Source: Deltaproteobacteria bacterium
GTDB taxonomy: Bacteria > Myxococcota_A > UBA796 > SXON01
Direction: 5' to 3'
DNA length: 50,806 nucleotides
Assembly: GCA_947486185.1 (NCBI GenBank)
Contig: CANKTH010000023.1
Coordinates: 1 to 50,806, forward strand
This document shows positions 44,931-50,806 of the stretch, in pieces. The position numbers and the translations under genes are program-made. Numbering within the stretch: position 1 is the stretch's first letter; each line of letters starts with the position of its first letter. Below the pieces are notes generated by a model that saw nothing but the letters and a program-made list of their open reading frames with translations, had not been told where the DNA came from and searched no databases.

Positions 44931-46217
44931 TCAGCCGCCCAGGCCGGTCACCACGAGCGCGCCGATGCCGGCGAGCGTCACCAGCCCTGCCGCGACGCCG
45001 ATGACCTTGCGGAATCCGCTGCTCCCCAGCGTGAGCGCCATCGTCGCCTTCACGAGGGTGTTGGTGAGCGCGGCCACCCCGATTGCCAGCGCCGCCTGGG
45101 TGGGATCGCCGCCGTCCCGGACCGTGCCGGCCATCGACAGCGTGATGGCATCGACGTCCGTGGTGCCCGCGAGCGCCGCCAGCGCGTAGACTCCGCTCCC
45201 AGGCGCGTGCTCGCGCACAAGCTCCACCGCAAGCAGGATCGCCGCGAAAAACGCCGCGAATTTCACGGCGGCGGTGAGACTGAAGGGGTTCTGCAAGCTC
45301 ACCTCGCCAGGAGGCGCGTCCGGCGCGGACCGGATCTTGTAGTAGCAGAAGGCCGCGGCCATCACGGATAGCGCAGCCATCACGCCCATCGGCAAGATCA
45401 ACCTCGGTAGCAGCGGCGCGTGGACCACCGCGACCTCGACGAGTACGCGGATGAACATCACCGTCCACGCGAGGAGCACTCCCGCGGCGAGCGCAAAGGG
45501 CACGGCGCTCGGAAGCCTGCTCGAACGCGCAAAAGCGAGGGTCACCGCGGTGGAGGAGACGAGCCCACCGAAGAATCCGGTCACGACGCTGCCCCGCCTC
45601 TCCCCGAGCACCCGCACCGCCACGTAGCCAGCGAGCGAGAGCGCCGAGATCAGCACCACCAACATCCAAAGCCGTGAGGGCACGAGCACGCCCCAGGGGT
45701 CCAGGGCGGTGTCCGGCAGCATCGGCAGCACGATGAACGTGGCAAACAGAAGCTTCAAGGCGGCAACAAGGTCTACCGTACCCACGCGCCGAACCATTCC
45801 ATGGAGCGGCTCCTTCAGTGCGAGGATCCCTGAGATCGTCACCGCCAGCGCCACCGCCGTCTCGGCCTGCCCGTACATCGTGGCGCCACCCAGCATGAAC
45901 ACAAGGATTGCCGCGGTTTTTGTCGTCAGGCCAGGCGTAGCCTCTTGCTCACCACCGACCGCCCGAGGTGCAAGCACAAATACGAGCGCTATCGCCGCGC
46001 CGGCGAGCACAAAGAGAAGATCCATGCCGATGATCCGGCCGAGCCAGGCGGAGGTGGCACCAGCGAGTCCGACCAGCGTGAAGGTGCGGAGTCCGCCGAC
46101 GACCGGGCTCTCTCCCTCCTGCTCCCGACGCTTTTCCCGCTCGATCCCAACCAGGCCCCCGAGCAGGATGGCCAGGAGGAAGCGTCGGGCGAGCTCAGTG
46201 TCCAAGGCCAGGTCCAT
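44931..46217 (-). CDS. MgtC/SapB-domain membrane protein with DUF4010
   Basis: A 428-residue polytopic inner-membrane protein. The N-terminus RFLLAILLGGLVGIEREKRR and GGLRTFTLVGLAGATSAW are the MgtC/SapB signature (residues 11-60). The rest, about ten helices with GFFGGLVSSTAVTLAFAR and LAALAGTTDVDAITLSMA, is DUF4010. Related proteins are predicted transporters or regulators of Mg/phosphate stress; activity unproven. ATG 46217 has AGGAGGAG upstream. Confidence 0.88.
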   Translation of the reverse strand: MDLALDTELARRFLLAILLGGLVGIEREKRREQEGESPVVGGLRTFTLVGLAGATSAWLGRIIGMDLLFVLAGAAIALVFVLAPRAVGGEQEATPGLTTKTAAILVFMLGGATMYGQAETAVALAVTISGILALKEPLHGMVRRVGTVDLVAALKLLFATFIVLPMLPDTALDPWGVLVPSRLWMLVVLISALSLAGYVAVRVLGERRGSVVTGFFGGLVSSTAVTLAFARSSRLPSAVPFALAAGVLLAWTVMFIRVLVEVAVVHAPLLPRLILPMGVMAALSVMAAAFCYYKIRSAPDAPPGEVSLQNPFSLTAAVKFAAFFAAILLAVELVREHAPGSGVYALAALAGTTDVDAITLSMAGTVRDGGDPTQAALAIGVAALTNTLVKATMALTLGSSGFRKVIGVAAGLVTLAGIGALVVTGLGG

Positions 46218-46346
46218 GCTGCCACTCCTCCTAGGCCGCGCGGGCCCTCGGGTCCTCGTCAGGGTTCAACGCCGCTTCGGGGCGGGCGCCCGGGCAGCCC
46301 GAGCGCGGCGAACAGCGCGAACAGCCGCCGAACAGGCAGCCCCCGA

Positions 46347-47543
46347 TCACACAATGAGCCGCCGGGAGCTGAACAGCGTCGCCACCTCGCTCTGCCCGTG
46401 GTTCGCCAGCTCAACCAGGGCCCGGCCACAGAGCCACGCAAATCCAAAGCCGTGCCCGGTGAAGCCTACCGCCGCCAGCGCGCCGGGAGAGCCCGGCACC
46501 GAGCCGACGATCGGCTGGCCGTCACGCGAGAAGCCCATGGTGCCCGCCCACCGATGCGTGATCTCCACCCCGCGCAACGCGGAGAAACGGTGGATAAATG
46601 CGGTCATACTGTCCTGGATCTCCGGGTGTAGGCGATCTTCGATGCCGACCTCGGCGTGGGGGTCCAGGTTGCGCCAACCCCCGAGCACGATCACCCCGTG
46701 CCGATCCTGCCGCCAGTAGTCAAAGCCGTGATCGGCGTAGACCGGACAGTGAAACAGCGGCGGTACAGCCGCGGTCGCCAACATCTGACCGCGCACCGGA
46801 CTCACGAGGTCTCGGAACCACGGAAAAAGTTCGCCGGCCCAGGCGTTGGTGCAGGCCAGGACCAGGCTTGCGCGTACGCTGCCGTCAGGGGTGCGGACGT
46901 AGGCATCCCCGGCTTCGGGTGCAGACACCTCCAAGACCGGGCTTCGTTCGAACAGGCGAACGCCGCCAGCGACCGCGGCGTCGGCCACCCCGGACACAAA
47001 TGCGGCCGGATCGAGCTCGCCGTCGTCGGGCAGGAACACGCCGTGCCGAAAGCCCGCCTCAGCGCACCACGCCGGGAGCTGGTCGCCGCTGAGCTCCTGT
47101 GCGACGAAACCGTCGGCGTTGAGGAGCGCGGCTGACTCGGTGAGATCCCGCTCTTCGGAAGGGGACTCCGCGAGCTGGAGGGACCCCCGTCGCTGGTAAC
47201 CGCAGTCGATACCGAAGCGGTCGATCGCCTCGACCATCGCCTGGTGGTTCTGCCGGCTCAGTGTGTGGACCGCACGCGCGCGTTCGTGCCCCATGATCGC
47301 CGCCGCGCGCGAGTAACGCTCGCAGGTACCTTGTAGGACAAAACCCGCGTTTCGCCCGGACGCCCCGATCGAGACCGTTCCTGCCTCGAGCCAGACGGTG
47401 CTCACCCCGCTGTCTGCCAGGGCGAGGGCCGCAGACGCTCCCGCAACGCCAGCGCCGATCAGCACGACGTCGGCTTGATGATCGCCCTTCAACGAAGGGC
47501 TCCGGGGCTGCCGCCCCTCCAGCCAGTACGAACCGGTGCTCAT
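46347..47543 (-). CDS. FAD-dependent amine/amino acid oxidase (DAO family)
   Basis: A 398-residue D-amino-acid-oxidase/glycine-oxidase-like flavoenzyme. The dinucleotide motif VVLIGAGVAGASAALALADSG starts near residue 26. SIGASGRNAGFVLQG is the second FAD-contact loop, close in style to gamma-glutamylputrescine oxidase and sarcosine/glycine oxidases. The C-terminal HRWAGTMGFSRDGQPIVG and GFTGHGFGFAWLCGRAL are the family's flavin end motif. ATG 47543 overlaps the stop of the lipoprotein gene upstream. It oxidises an amine and makes H2O2 by family knowledge; substrate unknown. It lies 129 bases from the MgtC gene; that gap shows no clear signal. Confidence 0.87.
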   Translation of the reverse strand: MSTGSYWLEGRQPRSPSLKGDHQADVVLIGAGVAGASAALALADSGVSTVWLEAGTVSIGASGRNAGFVLQGTCERYSRAAAIMGHERARAVHTLSRQNHQAMVEAIDRFGIDCGYQRRGSLQLAESPSEERDLTESAALLNADGFVAQELSGDQLPAWCAEAGFRHGVFLPDDGELDPAAFVSGVADAAVAGGVRLFERSPVLEVSAPEAGDAYVRTPDGSVRASLVLACTNAWAGELFPWFRDLVSPVRGQMLATAAVPPLFHCPVYADHGFDYWRQDRHGVIVLGGWRNLDPHAEVGIEDRLHPEIQDSMTAFIHRFSALRGVEITHRWAGTMGFSRDGQPIVGSVPGSPGALAAVGFTGHGFGFAWLCGRALVELANHGQSEVATLFSSRRLIV

Positions 47544-49138
47544 CGGGGGGCGCCTGCCGCCGAGCCATCGGCCTGCGGCTCCACGTAACCCAGGAAGACC
47601 GCATGCTTCCCGACGAGAGCCTCGAATCCGGCGTGCCGCCGGGTGCGCCCGAGGGTCTTGAGCGCGGCGAGCCGCACCTCGCGGTCGATCGTGTTGCGGC
47701 CAACCACCGCCACCAGTAGCTCATCTCGTTCGAGGGTGTTGGCGTGGCGCACCGCGTTGACCCCGCACTCCACCGTCTCAGGCGCAGAGAGCGTCGCTTC
47801 GACAAGCTCCGTCGCGCGGATACGGTCGACCGTCATCAGCCGCTGGAACACCTGCGAGCGGACCGCGGGCATGGGGCAACGTTCGTAGAGGCTGGCCCAG
47901 ACCAGGACGTCCTTGCTGTCCTTGGACTGCTTCAGCTCTGTGTCACACGCCCCGAACGAAGCGGCCAGGGTCTCGGCCCAGGCGCGGCCGCGGAGGACCG
48001 GATCCTCCGAGCCCCGGAGCCGCTCCAGCACTGGCGCAGGAGCCGTGCCGACGATGCTCCGGAGCACGTAGACGCTGGTGTCGGGTGAGGCAAAAAGCCG
48101 CTCGCGGAGGGCGGGATCCTGGCCCGCCGCCTGCGCCAACAGGAGCGGAGAGGAAGAGGTGCTGGCGACGGAGCGAGCCGCCTCAGGGAGTCGGCGTTCA
48201 AGTTCCTCATAGAGCCGAACCTGCCAACTGGAGGGCGCGAGCGCCGGGAGGTGTCGTGCCAGCGTCGTGTCCGGAGCCACGCGTAGGATATCGAAGGCGG
48301 CAGCCGCCGTGTCGTCCTCGTTCCCACGGGGCAACGACAAGAACCGCGCAGCGAGCTCAAAATAGTGCTCATCCGAAGCGGATGCCGCCGGTTCTCCGCC
48401 GACCTCCAGGCCCTCGAGCCCACCATCGGCCGACATCAGCACCCATCCGCTCGCCCCGCAGGCCCCGTAGCCCGAGAGCAGCAACACCCACGCCGGCGGC
48501 GCCTCGATCAACGCCCGCTCCCAACCAGGTCCCGCGGACACGCCGTCGACCAGATCCGAACGGAGCGGGCTCAAACAGCGGATGAGCTCCCGCCCCGCGG
48601 CTCGCGGAAGCGTAGGTTCTGGCGCCATAAAACCCGGCATGGACATCACCGGGGGGCCCCCCTCCGGATACGTGAACCGGAGCGTGTGTGCGCCGTAGGT
48701 CGCCCCGCCTTCGCGGAAGTTCCCGGAAGGAAGGAGATCGCGGTCAAGCCCGCTCGACACGCTCGCTACCTCGGGCAGCGCGATCAGCCGCTCGGACCAG
48801 AAACGACCAGCCGGCGCCTGTACCCTCCAGGTCTCTCCGTCACCATCCAAGAGAACGAAGGATGCTTTTTCGAGTTTGTCCCCCAGCTCCCGAAACGTCG
48901 CGCGGTCAAAGTCGACCGTGACCAGGAGCCGCGGGGGCATCGCCGAATCCTGGAGATTCTGGGCCCTGACGACCTGCGCGGGCGCCTCGACCCCTGCCGC
49001 CCCCAAGTGGGGTTCAGGCACGAGCTCGCTCGGATCGGACGCCGGCGCCGGCGCGACATCGGCCGCCGGCGGGGGCAGCGGCACCATAGGAGGGGTGGTC
49101 TCCCACAAATCACACCCGACGAAGAGCATCCACCACAT
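47540..49138 (-). CDS. Lipoprotein with HEAT-like C-terminal repeats
   Basis: A 532-residue lipoprotein. ATG 49138 gives leader MWWMLFVG and a lipobox Cys followed by Asp, which in many bacteria signals inner-membrane retention, although that rule is not secure in Myxococcota. Longer upstream reading (to 49402) enters the prs region and is rejected. A Pro-rich linker to about residue 55 is followed by a mixed domain (LLVTVDFDRATFRELGDKLE). The last ~200 residues contain HEAT-like helices with losses and recoveries (LRGSEDPVLRGRAWAETLA, RNTIDREVRLAALKTLGR). The stop overlaps the flavoenzyme start (ATGA), so the two are coupled. No enzyme motif is seen. Confidence 0.68.
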   Translation of the reverse strand: MWWMLFVGCDLWETTPPMVPLPPPAADVAPAPASDPSELVPEPHLGAAGVEAPAQVVRAQNLQDSAMPPRLLVTVDFDRATFRELGDKLEKASFVLLDGDGETWRVQAPAGRFWSERLIALPEVASVSSGLDRDLLPSGNFREGGATYGAHTLRFTYPEGGPPVMSMPGFMAPEPTLPRAAGRELIRCLSPLRSDLVDGVSAGPGWERALIEAPPAWVLLLSGYGACGASGWVLMSADGGLEGLEVGGEPAASASDEHYFELAARFLSLPRGNEDDTAAAAFDILRVAPDTTLARHLPALAPSSWQVRLYEELERRLPEAARSVASTSSSPLLLAQAAGQDPALRERLFASPDTSVYVLRSIVGTAPAPVLERLRGSEDPVLRGRAWAETLAASFGACDTELKQSKDSKDVLVWASLYERCPMPAVRSQVFQRLMTVDRIRATELVEATLSAPETVECGVNAVRHANTLERDELLVAVVGRNTIDREVRLAALKTLGRTRRHAGFEALVGKHAVFLGYVEPQADGSAAGAPR

Positions 49139-49259
49139 GGGCCGGCGGGCTAACCGAAAGGTCGGCTCGGCGCCGGCCCGGATTCGCGATCTCGGGACCG
49201 CGGCAGCTTGCGGGTCGGCGCGCGCTGTGCGATGAGGGTCGGCGACCAGGGAGTCCCGT

Positions 49260-50204
49260 ATGTACATGGAGATCCGACTCTTCCGCGGCAGCGCAAACCC
49301 GGCTCTCGCCGAAGCGATTTGCGCTTCGCTGGGGGTGCCCCTCGGGCGGGCGCGGGTGGGCCGGTTCTCCGACGGGGAGACCCAGGTGGAGATCGACGAC
49401 AACGTTCGCGTCCGCGATGTCTACCTGATTCAACCCACCTGTTCGCCCGCGAATGACCACCTCATGGAGCTCCTGATCCTCGCGGACGCGTGTAAACGTG
49501 CCTCCGCCGGCCGGGTCACCGCGGTGATGCCCTACTACGGCTACGCGCGGCAGGATCGTAAGGTCGCCCCGAGAGCCCCGATCACGGCGAAGCTCGTCGC
49601 CGACCTCTTGACCACCGCGGGCATCGACCGCGTGTTGACCATGGACCTGCACGCGGGGCAGATTCAGGGGTTTTTCGACATTCCAGTCGACAACCTCTAC
49701 GCGGTGGGCGCGGTGTCCGCGGCGATCGCCACGATGCTGCCGGGCACCGAAAAGGTCATCGTGAGCCCCGACGCAGGCGGCGTCGAGCGCGCACGAGGCT
49801 TTGCCAAGCGCCTGGGCGCCGGGCTCGCGATCATCGACAAGCGCCGAAGCGGTCCGAACCAGTCCGAGGCGCTCCACATCATCGGCGATGTACGCGGTCG
49901 AGACGTGATCATCGTGGACGATATGATCGACACGGCGGGTACGCTCACGAAGGCGGCCGCCGCGCTCGCCGACGGAGGTGCTCGGCGGATCTTCGCTGCA
50001 GCTACCCACGCAGTGCTGTCCGGTCCGGCGGTCAGCCGGATCAACGAGAGCAAAATCGAGGGGGTCGTCATCACCGACACCCTCCCGCTGAACGACGTGT
50101 CTCGGGAGTGCGAGAAGCTGCATCTGGTGTCGGTCGCCCAGGTGTTCGGCGAGGCGATCCGCTCCATCCACTCCAACGACTCGGTCAGTCGCCTCTTCCG
50201 CTGA
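49260..50204 (+). CDS. prs: Ribose-phosphate pyrophosphokinase
   Basis: A 314-residue PRPP synthase, making PRPP from ribose-5-phosphate and ATP for nucleotide, His and Trp synthesis. Motifs: GRFSDGETQVEIDDNVR, VMPYYGYARQDRK, TMDLHAGQIQGFFDIPVDNL and the PRPP loop VIIVDDMIDTAGTL. ATG 49260 has GGGAG six bases upstream; ATG 49266 is a second in-frame option. It is followed by rplY, the order common in many bacteria. It is divergent from the HEAT-like lipoprotein gene. Confidence 0.97.
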   Translation: MYMEIRLFRGSANPALAEAICASLGVPLGRARVGRFSDGETQVEIDDNVRVRDVYLIQPTCSPANDHLMELLILADACKRASAGRVTAVMPYYGYARQDRKVAPRAPITAKLVADLLTTAGIDRVLTMDLHAGQIQGFFDIPVDNLYAVGAVSAAIATMLPGTEKVIVSPDAGGVERARGFAKRLGAGLAIIDKRRSGPNQSEALHIIGDVRGRDVIIVDDMIDTAGTLTKAAAALADGGARRIFAAATHAVLSGPAVSRINESKIEGVVITDTLPLNDVSRECEKLHLVSVAQVFGEAIRSIHSNDSVSRLFR

Positions 50205-50437
50205 GCTCCCCTCGCAGAAACCGCGCAATACGCTCTTGACGGACCTGGACTCGACGGATTAGAGCGCCGGCCCGCTGAATCCGCTGGAATCAGCATCGCA
50301 CCGGCTCCCTGGGAGCCAACCCCATGGTGCATTCGCCTTCATTACCCGCACGCAGGCTCTCAGGCCTGGGTTTGGGCAGTGTGGTCGGAGTGTCCGATGG
50401 GGCTCCCAGGAATCAAGCTTAGTCCTGGAGATCTTCC
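50205..50437 (+). promoter_or_regulatory. prs-rplY spacer with possible promoter and hairpin
   Basis: This 233-base gap has TTGACG at 50236-50241 and TTAGAG at 50259-50264 with a 17-base spacer, a plausible sigma-70 promoter for rplY. A 6-base-pair hairpin (GGCTCC 50303-50308 with GGAGCC 50312-50317) lies downstream and could be in the leader RNA. No tRNA fold or T-run was found. Confidence 0.35.
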
Positions 50438-50806
50438 ATGCAGACCACCCCCGAGTCCACTTTCGTCATCGAAGCGACACCGCGCGTCGGGAGCGGCAAA
50501 GGCGCCGCCCGTCGGGCCCGGCGCGCTGGTCGGGTGCCCGCGCTCGTCGCGCAGACCGGCACCACGTTCCTGTGTGACGTTGACCGTCGCGCGATCGAGG
50601 AGATCTTCCGTATCTCCAACGACCGCAACGTCTTCGTCACCGTGCGTTCGGCCGGCGTTTCTCACCCCTGCCTGATCAACGAGGTTCAGCGTCACCCCGT
50701 AAGCCGGGAGATTGAGCACCTGGACTTTTTGGACGTCACCCGTACGAAAGAGGTCGAGGTCACCGTCGCGGTCGAGGTCGTCGGGCGCGCCGCCGGTACC
50801 CGCGCG
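50438..50806 (+). CDS. rplY: 50S ribosomal protein L25/general stress protein Ctc, 5' part
   Basis: The first 123 codons of rplY/ctc are in the window and the frame is open to the right edge. ATG 50438 has GGAG seven bases upstream. The N-terminal segment RVGSGKGAARRARRAGRVPAL is the 5S-rRNA-binding start of L25 (usual 'G..G.GaaRRLRr.G.vPai'), and VQRHPVSREIEHLDFLDV is the standard motif near residue 90. Bases 50761-50806 continue as the Val/Glu-rich strand of the TL5/Ctc-type C-domain, so the long Ctc form is expected. It is downstream of prs, the common order. Confidence 0.93.
   Translation, partial: MQTTPESTFVIEATPRVGSGKGAARRARRAGRVPALVAQTGTTFLCDVDRRAIEEIFRISNDRNVFVTVRSAGVSHPCLINEVQRHPVSREIEHLDFLDVTRTKEVEVTVAVEVVGRAAGTRA

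Noticed and set aside
49139..49402. Long N-terminal extension of the HEAT-like lipoprotein into prs
   Set aside because: It would overlap the 5' end of prs on the other strand and mask the lipobox leader starting at 49138.

Overview
The window is about 50.8 kb of very GC-rich DNA carrying roughly 43 protein genes. I see no rRNA, tRNA, CRISPR array, insertion sequence or phage gene. The gene style points to a free-living, respiring member of the Myxococcota (former Deltaproteobacteria). Evidence for this is two MopE/FG-GAP cell-surface lipoproteins with Asp-rich 'DCDD...CDG.DNNCDG' repeats, a secreted subtilase ending in a MYXO-CTERM-like tail (Cys-Gly-Cys, one membrane helix, five Arg), many lipobox lipoproteins, and a complete cbb3 oxidase operon. 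The lineage is an inference from protein style only.

Layout, left to right. 1-2.8 kb: a class III aminotransferase and a saccharopine-dehydrogenase-like enoyl reductase on the minus strand. 2.9-7.9 kb: a tightly coupled plus-strand set made of a DUF7453-like propeller gene broken by a frameshift, an S8 peptidase, and a lipoprotein joining a PQQ-type sugar dehydrogenase to a diheme cytochrome. 8-9.8 kb: a GT39-like membrane glycosyltransferase. 10-14.9 kb: a 1625-residue MopE/FG-GAP lipoprotein. 15-16.5 kb: a 43-residue membrane peptide followed by a lipoprotein. 16.5-21.6 kb: LCM-type methyltransferase, Ppx/GppA, a DksA-like zinc finger protein, a CDF transporter, a tandem universal stress protein and an unknown protein.

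21.6-31.8 kb is the respiratory core. A minus-strand operon ccoN-ccoO-ccoQ-ccoP-ccoG-(short fixH-like)-ccoI-ccoS has almost every junction overlapping (ATGA/GTGA) or within a few bases, and a second MopE/FG-GAP lipoprotein follows it. CcoP carries only one haem c site and the FixH-like protein only its membrane-anchored N-terminus. A histidine kinase with an N-terminal globin-coupled sensor domain is transcribed divergently from ccoN, which suggests haem-based oxygen control of the oxidase.

31.8-41.3 kb: ppk1 overlapping murG, a metallophosphoesterase divergent from a PilZ-like protein, a truncated OsmC gene next to a Fur/PerR regulator, guaA, and two adjacent exported proteins that share a C-terminal domain, one of them also carrying a BNR/Ycf48-like propeller. 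41.5-50.8 kb: a 5'-deoxyadenosine/MTA/SAH-type deaminase overlapping xdhC, a predicted envelope protein, a DUF309 protein, an MgtC/DUF4010 membrane protein, a FAD amine oxidase overlapping a HEAT-like lipoprotein, then prs and the start of rplY, which runs off the right edge.

I do not see a clear-cut new defence or mobile system. The most unusual items are the globin-kinase/cbb3 pairing with its reduced oxidase subunits, the coupled subtilase/dehydrogenase-cytochrome locus with its broken first gene, the block-structured MopE giant, and the paired exported proteins upstream of guaA. No stretch longer than 300 bases lacks a gene once small genes missed by a length cut-off are included.
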